From contig CM046005.1 in assembly GCA_025175895.1 (NCBI GenBank), positions 64,938,325-65,002,324 of the forward strand: 64,000 nucleotides of DNA. The letters are read 5' to 3'. Shown piece after piece: positions 1-11,492 of this stretch. Below the pieces are notes generated by a model, which saw only the letters and a program-made list of their open reading frames with translations, was not told where the DNA came from and did no database searches. The position numbers and the translations under genes were made by a program. This stretch comes from Wurfbainia villosa. Its lineage: Eukaryota; Streptophyta; Magnoliopsida; Zingiberales; Zingiberaceae. How positions within the stretch are numbered: position 1 is the stretch's first letter; each line of letters starts with the position of its first letter.

Positions 1-458
1 GACTATTGTGCCACTTCTTTCATTGAAATTCTGATAGAGTACTTCTAAAGGGCCATTTAATAATTGTCTAGTATTCATGTTTTCATGATACTGTGGTATG
101 GAGTTTCAGGAGTCTATTTATTGTTATTGATACTGTTGTTTGGTTTCCTCTCTATGATTATATAGAATACTGTTTGTTTTATCTCATGGTGTTTCATCTA
201 CTTGGTTTCTACAGTTTTGAGAGATCATATCAGCTATCACGTGGAGAAAAATAGAACTATGAACTCACTTCAAAGAAACCATTCAGGCAAGATTCGACAT
301 CGTAGGCATTCGACTGAGGTTGGTGACTAGCAAAGATAATTTTATACTGCTCCATTATAGTCATGATTGTCAATTTTCGAGTAAATTTTGATTGAAAAGT
401 TTCGAGTCTATATTCGTTACCAACCTGCGTGTGGGTTGCTGTGTTTTTACTCTTGCAG
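1..458. other. Unassigned, probable intron sequence upstream of the ARIA-like exons
   Basis: No coding exon was recognised here. The block ends in a pyrimidine-rich stretch and CAG at 451-458, which is a good 3' splice site for the exon starting at 459, so at least the right part is probably intron. The preceding exon expected from ARIA proteins (a short one ending in a Lys/Arg/Glu-rich helix) was looked for and not found. Confidence 0.5.
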
Positions 459-861
459 GTATTGATGCATTTGTTATATTTGATGCGAGTTGGAGAGAAG
501 GCCATCCAAAGACATGTAGCACTGACTCTTGCTCACCTGTGCCCACATGAAGAACAAAGAAGAATTTTCATTGATAACCAAGGTATTGGTTTTGTTCAAA
601 TATGAGTAGATTCATTTGCTCAATACTGTTTTATTTTGTTTGTTCCCTTGTGGTAACTTTTGCATGCATCAAAATTGTATTTTCTTACCAGGGATGAATA
701 TTCTTCTCGAGTTAGTGGGGTCTACCGATTTAAAACAACAACAGGATGGTTTACTTGCTCTTTACAAAATGGCCAACAAAACTAAGATGCTTTCTTCTGT
801 GGATGCTGCTCCATCATCTTCTGTGGATAGAAAAATTAAAGATGATGGTGATGATGGTTAC
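459..861 (+). CDS. ARIA-like armadillo-repeat/BTB protein, two internal exons (partial gene)
   Basis: Two exons read in frame: 459-582 and 692-861, separated by a 109-bp GT/AG intron (583-691). Exon 1 encodes VLMHLLYLMRVGEKAIQRHV and then a segment ending IFIDNQ. Exon 2 continues with GMNILLELVGSTDLKQQQDG and ends with a VDAAP-containing linker. This order matches the last armadillo repeats and the linker before the BTB/POZ domain of ARIA (ARM protein interacting with ABF2), a nuclear ABA-signalling factor, and its relative ABAP1. A donor GT lies at 862-863; reading through instead meets a stop at 880-882. The upstream armadillo repeats and the BTB exons are not in the window, so this is either a true gene whose introns hold transposons or a gene fragment, possibly captured by the CACTA element ending at 1897. 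The family call is strong; function cannot be assumed. Confidence 0.8.
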
Positions 862-939
862 GTGAGAAATTATTATCTCTGAATGTTAATTGACTTGACA
901 TATTTGGTATTTATATTAAGTTTTATATATTGACTTGTC

Positions 940-1080
940 ATATTTGGATGGTTAGATATTTATGAAATTTGATGTGTGAATTATTTTAGATGATAATTAG
1001 ATGTTTATGAAGTTTGATGTGTAAATTATTTCAGATGGTTATATGTTGATTTATTATTGAATTATTTTAGATGTTTTGGT
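940..1080. repeat. Imperfect 45-bp tandem repeat, AT-rich
   Basis: A unit beginning atgaaatttgatgtgtgaat at 962 recurs with a few changes at 1007, a period of 45 bp, and a more degenerate third copy follows near 1040. It lies between the ARIA-like exons and the CACTA subterminal repeats. No coding potential was seen. Confidence 0.6.
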
Positions 1081-1114
1081 TGCATACAGCAGGTTCTACG
1101 ACTAGGCCGTGGAA

Positions 1115-1897
1115 CTTTTTTTTGGTTATTTTTTCAGATTTTGCAACAAAAATATTTTTTCGTCGCTAAATCTACGTCGAAAATACACTTTCGTCGCAAA
1201 TTTTGGTCAATCAGTCGACTGCCAAATGACCAGTCGACCGATCTAAACTAGCAGTCAATTGATACTCAGTTTGTGGAGAGATCGCGCTCCATCAGTTGAC
1301 TGATGGAAGACATCAGTCGACTGATGGTACTATAGCAACCTACAGAAAATTTTTTAGTCGACTGATTAGTCGATTGGTCATTTGACAGTCGACTGATGGA
1401 TTAGATTTTCATCATCGATTTGGCGACGAAAAAAATACTCATTGCAAAATCTCTATTTTGCAGAAACTATATATACACCTATTTTTTTGGATTTGGCAAC
1501 GAAATTATTTTTCATCACAGATTTGGCGACAAAAGGTATTTTTCGTTACAGATTTAGCGACGAAACAAATATTCATTGCTAATTTAACGACAAAACATAT
1601 TTTTTATTGCAGATTTGGCGACGAAAAATATTTTCGTCGCAAAATTTGATAAAATAGTCACACACATGTATTTATCAAATTTTGCGACGAAAATATGTTT
1701 AGTCGCAAAATCCAAAAATTTGTGCAAATATTTGGTGATGAAAATCAAATTTCGTTGACAATTTGGCGATGAAAAGCAAAAATTTTGTGACGACTTATTT
1801 TCAATGAAAATAATTTCGTTGTAAATTTCATTGCAAAATTATTTTACAATGAATTTTGAATTAAAATTCGTTGTAAAATTCAATGATTTTTGTAGTG
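1115..1897 (-). mobile_element. CACTA (En/Spm) transposon terminus with subterminal repeats
   Basis: The block ends in caatgatttttgtagtg (1881-1897), the inverse of a CACTA-type terminus starting CACTACAAAAATCATTG. Inward of it, at 1140-1860, are many direct and inverted copies of a 'tttgcgacgaaaa' motif, the usual dense subterminal array of CACTA elements, plus copies of the palindrome CAGTCGACTG (for example 1311-1326). The same subterminal motifs recur at 8608-9650, so both ends belong to one family. The opposite terminus is not in view: either the element starts left of the window and then contains the ARIA-like exons, or it is truncated. The three bases after the end are ata; the partner TSD cannot be seen. 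Confidence 0.75.
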
Positions 1898-2267
1898 ATA
1901 CTTGGACTTTCATCGTCAAAGTTCACTTGGACTTTATGCTGTCAAGACTACACACTTGGACTTATACTGTCAAGACTATACCTTTAGACTTTCCATGTCA
2001 AGTATCCATGACTTGGACTTTACTATTGCCAAGATTCATGACTTGGACTTTACTATTGCCAAGATCCATGTTTAGACTTTCCATGTCAAGTACCCAAGAC
2101 TTGGATTTTCCATATCAAGTACATAAGATTTGGACTTCTCAAATGTCAAAATTATTTTTGGACTTCCCATGACAATCACATTGTCATATGTTTTGTCGAA
2201 CATCAAAAATACTATTCGAGTCAAACTCGTATCTATTAAATTATGAACTAGGCCGATTGCACCAACA
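1898..2267 (-). mobile_element. Fragment of a D-family (Sirevirus-like copia) LTR
   Basis: Repeats of the type 'cttggactttcc...gccaagtacc' followed by a segment ending in 'ggccgattgcaccaaca' (to 2267) match the right-hand parts of the D-family LTRs at 37522-37753 and 53080-53509. On the minus strand the LTR would start TGTTGGTGCAATCGG. The rest of the LTR is missing exactly where the CACTA end lies at 1897, which suggests the CACTA element inserted into this LTR or that a deletion joined the two. Confidence 0.75.
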
Positions 2268-3976
2268 AATATTGCATATGCCATTTTTTAACTCCCAATT
2301 TCTTTTTTTTTTTTTTGAGGATCCTAGATAAGCATCATTCTACTTCTGGATACCCCTTCATTATAGTGTTCCAATTCAAGATGTTGGATTCATTATAGTG
2401 TTCCAATTCAAGATGTTGGAACCTCTTGATTTTCATTGCTTGGAAATCTTAGGTTGTAAAATTTGTCTCCATGATCTCTAAAATTGAAAGTATCTATGTT
2501 CGACGGAAGTTCACAACTCGTTTTTGTTTGAGACCTTTATTAAGGTTTTATATTCCATGACCCAATATTTATGAGGAGGTTGACAGTTATGGTTGCCCCT
2601 TTAACTCGTTCTATATATTCTACTTTCCTTCCTGACCAACCGTCATTTGTCTTTGAGTATCCCCTTCATCTCGGAATCTGCTATGGCATCCCATTTGTCC
2701 TTCGTTGTTGTGTTGTAGTATAGGCCTAATTCAATCCCTTGCACTTGAGTTTGGTTTTACTCTTGTACAAGAATTGATGTCATCCTGACGTAGGTATTGC
2801 TACAACAATTTCCCTCCCAAAAGTCACTTTCGATAATTGTGGCCCTGTTCTTCCTCCATTTTTTATTTACTCCTGGTTGTACCCACAACTAACCTTCTTG
2901 TTGCTACTTTTGATCTTGTATAGATTGTCCATTGCCCTCCTCCATCATCTTTTTCCTTGTTGGTCTTCCCTTCCTCTAGGAATTGAGTCAGGGTTATCAA
3001 ACTAAGTAAATTGTTCAGATTGTGTAGTGGTTAGCTTCATTTCATGGCCTTCGAAATTAAAATTGTTGGAGTAGCTATGACCCTCAGTTTTCACTTTCTC
3101 GACCTTCTATCTAGCTCTTGAATTTGCGAGTTTGATTCCATATCAGCTCCCATTGAATTTGGCCTTCTCAATTCACTTCTAGCTATGCCAGTTTTTGTAT
3201 CAGTTTGACCTTGACAGTTTCTTTGCCCTCCTTTGTGATTTGAATAGCAACCTACCATAATATTATTATTAGTTATCACACGGAGATGACGTAGTAGTTA
3301 AGATACAATGATACTTTCAAAGATTAATTATCACATCAGTATCCCTAGAGGAGGCTTTTGTTTTTTGCTGAGTGCTCTTTGGTTGATCAAGCTTTTCTTC
3401 TTGTTGACGAAGTATTGCCTCAACTGTTGATTATTAGTAATCAGACCTAGTTTTTGTTGCTTTTTTCTCCAATGCACATTGTGGTGGTGTTAGTTCCCCT
3501 TTCTCCCTACTATAATTAAGCTTCTGCATTCCCTGATGCTTCCCATGACTGTTGGTCAATTAATGCATACTATTAAGATCTGAAACTGACTTCCTGATAT
3601 TGTTCTCAGTGTACCAGTCTGCATATATTAATAAATAAGCTAAAAATATTAATAATATGGAGTATTAATAGTATGAAAGGCCAAACAATTTAAAAATAAA
3701 CAACAACTAATTAAAGAATAATTCGGATCATCTCTTTTAAGTTTTAAATCAATTATTTTCATCTTAATTTTGACATAAAATTCACATGTGAACATGAGAT
3801 AATTTCAATTATTTATTCTCTAATAATTTAATTATTTTATAATCCATTTTCATTGTTTTTAAATATTAATTTAATTCCCTTTTTGAAAATAATTATACAA
3901 ATATTATTTATTTATTCATGAAAAGGAAACGTATAAAAAAAGTTAAAAGTATAGATTTATCCGCTCTATATACAAT
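2268..3976. other. Unassigned AT-rich stretch with a 32-bp duplication
   Basis: No gene or recognisable element was found. A perfect tandem duplication of 32 bp occupies 2357-2388 and 2389-2420. The minus strand around 2500-3280 has short, frame-broken stretches rich in Gln, Arg and Asn that might be a decayed coding region, but no family could be named. From 3600 on the sequence is simple AT-rich DNA. Position 3977-3986 is the left target duplication of the next element. Confidence 0.5.
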
Positions 3977-3986
3977 AAAAGTTTCG

Positions 3987-4096
3987 GAGAATTTTTTAAA
4001 ATAGACAAAAACAGTAAACTTAATATGAAAATAGATAAATTTTAAATTTTTTACGAAAATAAATGAGAGGGAATGAATACCGGGATTTAAATCCCG
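3987..4096 (+). repeat. Left terminal inverted repeat of the MULE-type element
   Basis: It pairs with 6900-7003 inverted. Shared blocks include ttttttaaaatagac, ttttacgaaaata and gatgagagggaat-type sequence, and it ends in the palindrome cgggatttaaatcccg. Confidence 0.75.
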
Positions 4097-6899
4097 GATT
4101 ATATATATTTTTCGATTGTCGGGATTTAAATCCCGGCAAAGTTTTTTTTTATTATTTAATTACATTGTCGGGATTTTAATCCCGACAATGTTGTTTTTTT
4201 TTAATTTTTTAATTTTTGATTTCGTAGTTTTTTTTCATTTTTCATTTTTTTATTATTTTTTAAATAATTGAGATTTAAAATAATTGGATCACATTTTGTT
4301 TTATTTTTCGTAGTTCGTCGTCGGTCGATCGTCGCCCTCTCGTTGATCAGTCGCGGCCCATCCATCGATCCACCATCACCCGCTCGTCGATCGTCACCCG
4401 ACGGGCGACTAGCCGTCGCTTGCCCACCAGAAGGTCATTACACATCGGCCAGCAAGTCGTTACTCGTCCGTCAGTTGGTTGATCGTTGCCCTCCGATCAG
4501 TGGTGTGTCGCCTACCCGTGGATTGGTCGCCGCAAGCTGTTCGACCAATCGACCACCGCTCATCGATCGATTGATCGCTGCGCGCCGACTGACCATCAGT
4601 CGCAGCCCATCGTCTGTCACGGTCGGGCACCGATTGCGGTTGGACGCCGGTCAGTGGGCGATCACAGTTGGTCGTCGGTCGTCGCACGACCATCGGTCCT
4701 CACCCGTAATCGATCGTCGATCGGCCAACCGCCATCGGTAGTCACCGATCGACCCCCGCAGGTCGGTCGTCGTCGTCCATCGCTCATCGCTCGTCACCGC
4801 CATCGTTATCGACCTATCGGTCGTCGTCGACTGATCGACCGGTCGATCGACTGATCGCAACCGGTGGTTGGTAGGTGGTCGGATTTAAATCTCGATAATG
4901 AAATAAAAAAACATTAATGGACAAACAACGGATGATGATGAGCCCGATAAAATATAAAAATGAATGAGCTCTAGTTCTTCATTAAATCCCATAATTTATT
5001 ATGAATTAAAAAAAAAATTGTGTGTCGCAATCGCATGCCATTCGCGGTATCGTCGTTTGCCCGCCCCGCGCCGGTAAATCGGTCGCGATTGGCCGAGAAT
5101 GGTGTCGGTCGATAGCCGACGTTGGTCAGCAGCGACCGACGACCGATGACCGATGGCGTTAGCGATCGGTGGACGATGACCGTCGACGACGGGCGACGTT
5201 CGACGACCTACTACCAATGGCCTGCAACCGACGGGCGACGGTGGCGATAGTCGATGGGCGACGACGGTGTCAATGGGTGACGACGGCGGCGACGACGACG
5301 ACGACAGGTGATTGCGAGCAGTGATGACAACTGCGATGGGGGACGGTAGCGACGATGGACGATTGCTGGTGACAGTTGCAATAAATGTAATAAAAAGTAT
5401 TAGAATTAATTAAAAAGACACAAATTCACGGTTTAAAAAATAAAAAAAATAAAAATAAATGTCTGGATTTAAATTCCGATAATTAATAAGTTTATTTTTA
5501 TCTATATTCGTAATAAGTTTAGTATTCACTTCTATTTTAAAAAAAATTCCGTGATCGGTCGGTTGACGAGCGACGATCAATCAGGCGATCGACGGTCGAT
5601 CGATCGACTAGGGCAAGGCGACTATGACTACGATGGGTGATGGCCGATTGACGGGTGGGTTGTGACTGATCGACGGAAGGGTGTGGTCGGTCGATGACGA
5701 ATTATGGACAATGAAAAATAAAACACAACGTGATCCAATTATTTTAAATCCTGATTATTTAAAAAAAATAAAAAATAGAAAATGAAAAAAATCCGCGAAA
5801 TCAAAAATAAATAAAACATCTCCGAGATTTAATTCCCAACAACGTAAGAAATCAAAATTTAAAAAAAAAAACATTGTAAATCCCGACAACGTACGAAGTC
5901 AAAAAATTTCTCACGTAATCGTCCACTGCCATTATCATCCCCCGCCGTAGTTGTTGTCGTCGCCCACAATCACCTATCGTCGCCGTCGTCGCCCATCGAC
6001 ACCGTCATCGCCTGTCGCCAACCGCCAGCCATCGTTGTTGGCCGATCGGTCGGCCGGTCGCGGTCGGCCCACCGCCAACCATCCTCGGTCGTGGTTGGCC
6101 GATCGACCAGTCGATCGGTCGGCGACGACTGGTACACCGACAACGATGGCGACGACGATCGATGGGCGATAGGCGACGATCGACCTGCGGCGGTCGGTCG
6201 ACGGATGCCGACGATGGTTGCCCGATCAACGACCGATTGCGGGCGGGGACTGACGATCGTGTTGCGACTGACGACCAACCATGACCGGCCACTGACCGAC
6301 GCCCGATCGCGATCAGCGCCCGACCAGGACAAATGATGGGCGACAACTGATGGTCGATCAGCGGGCGGTGATCGATCGATGAGCAGTGGTCGATCAGTCG
6401 GGCAGTGTGTGGCAACCAATCGACTGATCAACGGGCGGGCGACGCACCGCTGATCGAAGGGCGACGATCGACCAATTGACGGGCGGGCGACGGCTTACCG
6501 GCCGATGTGTAATGATCGACTGGTGGGCAGGTGACGGCGAGTCGCCCATCGGGTGACGATCGACGAGTGAGTAATGACTGACCGATGGGTGGGTCATGAC
6601 TGACCAACGAGAGGGCGACGATCGACCGACGACGAACTACGAAAAATAAAACATAATGTGATTCAATTATTTTAAATCTCAATTATTTAAAAAAAAAAAA
6701 AATGAAAAAAAACTACGAAATAAAAAATTAAAAAAAAACAGCATTGTCGGGATTAAAAATCCCGACAATGTAATTAAATAATAAAAAAATGTTGCCGAGA
6801 TTTTAATCCCGACAATGTAATTAAAAAAAAAAGAAAATTCATTGTCGGGATTTAAATCCTGACAATGAAAAAAAATAAAAAAAAATATAATTCGGGATT

Positions 6900-7003
6900 T
6901 AAATTCTGGTATTTATTCCCTCTCATCTATTTTCGTAAAAAGTTTAAAATTTATTTATTTTAGTATTAAGTTTATTATTTCTGTCTATTTTAAAGAATTC
7001 CCC
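6900..7003 (-). repeat. Right terminal inverted repeat of the MULE-type element
   Basis: Reverse complement of the left terminus with scattered differences. It ends gaattcccc immediately before the 10-bp target duplication at 7004-7013. Confidence 0.75.
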
Positions 7004-7013
7004 AAAAGTTTCG

Positions 7014-8607
7014 AGTTTCAATGGACCATCGAATTCCACTCAAACTTGTAGCTATAACCACAATATAAAAATAACTTAAAATATCAACCAATAATAAAGA
7101 TACAAAATCCAAAGTCAGCGGATCAATGTTGATCCCACTGCCTGGATATATTCTAATTTCCTATTCAATATAAAGTTATTTAATTTTACATTTGTCAACC
7201 AGAAAAATCTGCCTTTTTCTCCACTCAACAAACATATATCATAAATGTTTCATTTAAATCTAATTAAACCACAACATTAATATATAAATTGTATATGATA
7301 CAAAAGAATACGATTCTAAGGCCACCAAAATAAATTTTGAGTTATTTCCTTCAAAATAATTTCAATCATGAAATATTAATTAATTACCTCTAGCTATTTT
7401 ACGTCAAAATTTATGAGGTTTCTCAACCACAAGATTTTATTAAAATTTCTAGCTAAAGATTCTGATGCTGAAAAAGAAGAATGTAGTGGTCGATCAGAAA
7501 AAGAGTAGTAATTAGGCCTGTTATTGTTAGTCTTCTCGCACAAAATTAATAGAGATTTAAGGTCGTATAAAATAAGGAGAAGAGGAAGTTAATGTTGTTG
7601 GAGCAGGGAAGGAGCTACTGCGTTGTTGGAAAAATAAGAGAAGGAAAGAAAATATTTATGTTGATACTGCTGTATTGCTTAAAATGAACAAAATAATAAT
7701 AAAAATAAAATAATAGAAGGAGAAGATCAGAAAGGGAGGAAATTAAGAGAAAAATTGTGCACTGTTCGCGGACAACTTCGGCTAGCTCAGGCCGTGAGCT
7801 TAGTGACTGTACGTTGCAGGCGGCTTGTTATTTATTGATGGCTAGATCGAGCTATTGCTATTGTTGATTATTTGCTGGTGTTGGTGTTGGAAAAGGAGAA
7901 GAAAAAGAAAGAGGAAGGCTAGCTTAATTGTTGCTGTGTTCCTGGAAAAAAAAAAAAAAAGGTAAGTTGTTGGTTTTAGTAGCTCGGAGAAGAAGAATGG
8001 AGTTTTAAGGGTCGATTTCCGAACTGAACGGATCGGAAGAGTTATGCTAGAATATATACATCTTTATTGTACTAGCCGGCCAATGCAATCGAAGTCATAA
8101 ATTATTCGTGATTTACTGTGATTTTTTCCTTTTGTATTGAAAAAGAGAAAAAGTCAAAAAAAAGAGGAAAAAAAAATTTCTTAATTTTTTTATTTGTTTT
8201 AAATTGACCGACTCTTACGTGCCAAGAATAAGACGGAGTAAAATAGATTTTTTTTAATTGATCAAATTGATTTAATTCGTTTAAAATTTGATTCGATTAT
8301 AACTGGATCGAATCGAATCTAAATCGACTTTAATTTGAGCCCAAATAATTTTTATTTCGTGTGTATCTGATGATTCAATTTGAAACTAATGTAACTTTAA
8401 TTCAATACCCTCATTTCCTATTTGACAATTTAGTTCATCTACTTTTTACCGATTTGAGTTTTTTTAAATAAAGTTTACATTTTACAATTTTTTTCTTTGA
8501 AAAATTAATATCTAACATTTTGCATAATTAGGAATATAATGAAATTATCACATATAGTTTGATGTTATTTCTACCTCAATGCCTTATTTACTTTTACCTT
8601 CCATTGC
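7014..8607. other. Unassigned intergenic-like stretch
   Basis: No ORF, RNA gene or transposon end was recognised. The sequence is AT-rich with purine-rich tracts (about 7600-7740 and 7880-7960). It lies between the MULE-type element and the left end of CACTA element E and is probably old non-coding DNA. Confidence 0.45.
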
Positions 8608-10010
8608 CAATACAAAAATATAACGTTTTTGCGACGAATTTCAAAATTCATTACAAAATCATTTTGCAACGAAACCATTTTCATTGTAATGAGTAACCGC
8701 AAAATTTTGCAAAGAAATTTTAATTGCGTTGCAAAATTTTATGACGAAATCATATTTTCATCGCAAATTTTACGACGAAAATCAATTTTCGTCGCAATTG
8801 CAACGAATTTTATTTTTGTTGCAAAACTTTGTGATGAAAATATGATTTTGTCGCAAAATTCTGCAACGATTTTTATTTTCATTGCAAAAATTTGCAACGA
8901 ATTTTGTTGTCGTCGCAAAAGTTTACGATGAAATTTGATTTTCGTCGTAAATTTTTGCCACGAATTTTATTTTTGTGGCAAAAGTTTACAATGAAATTTG
9001 ATTTTCGTCGCAAACTTTTATGATAAAAATATGATTTCGTCACAAAATTCGATAAATAATCACACCACAACCATCGCCAACAGTGTTACCAGATGACAGC
9101 GTAATTGACCAGTCGACGGAAGTTTGCGACGAAAATATGATTTCATCGCAAAATTCGATAAATATCACAACCATCGCCAACAGTGTTACCAGTCGACTGT
9201 GTAATTGACCAGTCGACTAATGGTTTAGAATTTTGCCACGAACTATTTTTTGTTGCTAAATTTGCGATGAAAATATATTTATATTTTTGTCGTAAAATTC
9301 TGGACCATCAGTCGATTGACTTTGGGCCAATTAACTACCTCTGATCATCACTCGACTGATCGTCCAATCAACTGGATAATCGACTAAAACATAATTTGTG
9401 GGCTACTACAGTAACACCAATCGACTGGTGTTACTATAGCAGGTCACAGATTATTTTTTAGTCGATTGAGCCAAAGTTAGTCGACTGATGGTCAAAGGCA
9501 GTCGATTGATACTAAGTCTGTTGGGAGTACGCGAGCCATCAGTCGACTGATGATCCTAGGCAATCAACTGATGGTAACAATTTGTGACGAAAATATGATT
9601 TTGTCGCAGATTTGTAATGAAAATAGATTTTCATCGCAAATCTGGGAAAAAAAAGAAAAAAAACACTACGATATAACTAACAATTTCTATCTGTTTTACA
9701 ATCAAAACACATATAAAATGATTCAATCAAATTTAAGCATCTAACAATATCAAAACACATATCAAACTCCATAAATATCTAATATACTAAATCAACAATA
9801 CATATAACAAATCATTCATCGTACAAATTAAACTTATACATTCATATCAAATGTAACAAGTCAAATACAATTCAGACATAACCACCATAATCAAAAAAGT
9901 CATCTTCATCGTCATTTGCATCAGTAGGAGATCGAGGAGGAGGTAATTGATTTAAAGCATAGGGTAATTGAAGATGTTGCGTGATTAGCATTTGTTGTAT
10001 GCGAAATTCG
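8608..10010 (-). mobile_element. CACTA element E, left-end segment
   Basis: It starts caatacaaaaatataacg at 8608, one base away from a CACTA terminus (CACTACAAAAAT). A subterminal array of 'tttgcgacgaaaa' units with inverted copies follows to about 9650, mixed with CAGTCGACTG palindromes (for example 9537-9552). The 3' end of the element's minus-strand gene (stop at 9872-9874) follows, and the segment is broken at 10010 by solo LTR D1 with target duplication attcg (10006-10010). E resumes at 37754. Its right terminus is not in the window. Confidence 0.8.
9872..10010 (-). pseudogene. C-terminal end of the CACTA Ptta/En/Spm-type (Transposase_24-like) protein
   Basis: The minus strand encodes a tail rich in Gln, Pro and Asp that ends DDEDDFFDYGGYV and stops at 9872-9874. 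Taking out D1 and one copy of its attcg duplication puts this segment in the same frame as the exon at 37759-38084. Only one TAG stop (at about 37764) lies near the junction. That continuity is the main evidence that D1, and everything inside it, inserted into this gene. Confidence 0.75.
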
Positions 10011-11492
10011 TGTAGAAGAATCATACATCACTAGAGGGGGGGGGTGAATAGCATTTTTGTACTTGATGATAGAATTCGATTGTTTGTCTCTACAATTCGG
10101 TTAGCGCAATAGAAATACAAGATACAAATACAAATATGTAGATGAATACACAAGCACAAGACAACAATATAACGTGGTTTGGAACCTTAGAGTTCCTACT
10201 CCACAGGTCGAACTCAAGTGAGCTCTAGTGATGCACACACCACTAATAAGACTCTTTCTCGGAACAATTCGGAGGTGGAGAAACCTCGTACAAAAGATTA
10301 CAATAGTAATACGAGAGATACAAGCAAATACAAAGTAAATACAACAAACTATGTAAAGAACACTTTACAAATGTGAGCTTTGATTGCTTTGCTTGTTGGT
10401 TGCTCGGACTGTACTTGAAGACCCTGACTTGCACCAGCAAATAGCCTCAAATCCCCCTAAGAACCGCTGTAAAAAATATTCCCTTCGAGCTCCCTTTAAA
10501 GCTGCAACTCGAGCACATTTTCGCCTAGCAGTCGACTGCTGTCGATTGCTCCTATAGCCGTTGTCTTACAACGACTTATTTCACACTTGAAAAACTCCAA
10601 CGGATAGCCGATCAGTCAATTGCCAAACTTTAGCAGTCGACTGATGCATAGGCAGTCGAGCCGTTGGTCGAGTCTGCCTCGCTTCTGTGGCCGCATCCAT
10701 CAGTTGATTGCCATCCATGGTAGTTGACTGCTACACACCAGTTGACTACTACACACCAGTCGATTGCCCAATGCTGACAGTCGACTGCCAAGGCCACTCA
10801 GTCATAGTCGAGCATCAGTCGACTCCTGCTAGTTAACTGATCGTAACCCTAATCGACTGATCAGTGTGGACTAGGTTGTCAAGTGTCAAAACACTAAACT
10901 AGTCGATTGGTCTATGACCCCAATCGACTGATACACCTCAAACATGAGATTTTAACCCAAGTATGATGCCCTCATACTTGCTAGACACCCTTAGCCTAGA
11001 CCTAAGCCTTCTAGCCATCTCCATCAGCCTCACGCCTATCGGATCCCTCCAAGTCATCCATGACTTGTTCATCCATACAATAGCCTTCAGGTGCTTCCAT
11101 CGCCTATTGTGATGCTAACAGTGTCTACACTGCCAAGGTACATTTGGACTTACGCTGCTAAGACACACGCTTGGACTTTATGCCGCTAAACATTGGACTT
11201 ATGTTGCCAAGACACAAGCTTGGACTTTACGCCGCCAATATCACACCCTTGGACTTTCCCAAATGCCAAGACCTATGCTTGGATTTTTCATGTCAAGTAC
11301 CCATGACTTGGACTTTTCATGCCAAGTACCCATGACTTGGACTTTCCTTGCCAAGTACCCATGACTTGGACTTTCCATTGCCAAATACCCATGACTTGGA
11401 CTTTCTATGCCAAGTACCCATGACTTGGACTTTCCATTGCCAAGTACCCATGACTTGGACTTTCTATGCCAAGTACCCATGACTTGGACTTT
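10011..11492 (-). mobile_element. Solo LTR D1 (Sirevirus-like copia), left part
   Basis: This is a minus-oriented LTR split by gypsy element C; its other part is 37522-37753. Outer ends are tgtagaag at 10011 and gattgcaccaata at 37753 (one change from the usual CCAACA), flanked by attcg on both sides (10006-10010, 37754-37758). No PBS, PPT or coding region accompanies it, so it is a solo LTR. Contents: the reverse of 'ctattcacccccctctag' near the left end; a cluster of GTCGAC-type palindromes (10530-10930); and a minisatellite-like run of 'acttggactttcc..tgccaagtaccc' units of about 29 bp (11270-11490). Confidence 0.85.

Larger units (their letters stand above)
3987..7003. mobile_element. Mutator-type foldback element with very long inverted repeats
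   Basis: The element is 3,017 bp and flanked by the 10-bp direct repeat aaaagtttcg (3977-3986 and 7004-7013), a size typical of Mutator-like (MULE) insertions. The first ~110 bp (gagaattttttaaaatagac onward) are repeated inverted at the right end. The arms stay recognisably inverted for several hundred bp more: 4268-4550 and 6430-6682 would translate to near-identical nonsense on opposite strands. Each arm holds short palindromes such as cgggatttaaatcccg (4081-4096) and a 13-bp hairpin at 4163-4190, mirrored at 6742-6770. The interior is GC-rich and made of GTCG/CGATCG-type repeats (4310-5380, 5530-6640). A degenerate internal copy of a terminus lies near 5460-5550. No transposase was seen, so it is non-autonomous. 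Confidence 0.75.

Noticed and set aside
1140..1860. Regularly spaced 'gcgacgaaaat' repeats resembling a CRISPR-like or satellite array
   Set aside because: Plant DNA; units are direct and inverted with irregular spacing and lie next to a CACTA terminus, so they are subterminal transposon repeats.
4268..6682. Several overlapping ORFs rich in Arg, Ser, Asp and Pro on both strands
   Set aside because: They are open because of GTCG/CGATCG simple repeats inside the MULE-type foldback element; mirrored ORFs appear on opposite arms.
8629..9070. Short ORFs with repeated 'CDENMI/VTKSF' peptides
   Set aside because: Translations of the CACTA subterminal repeats.
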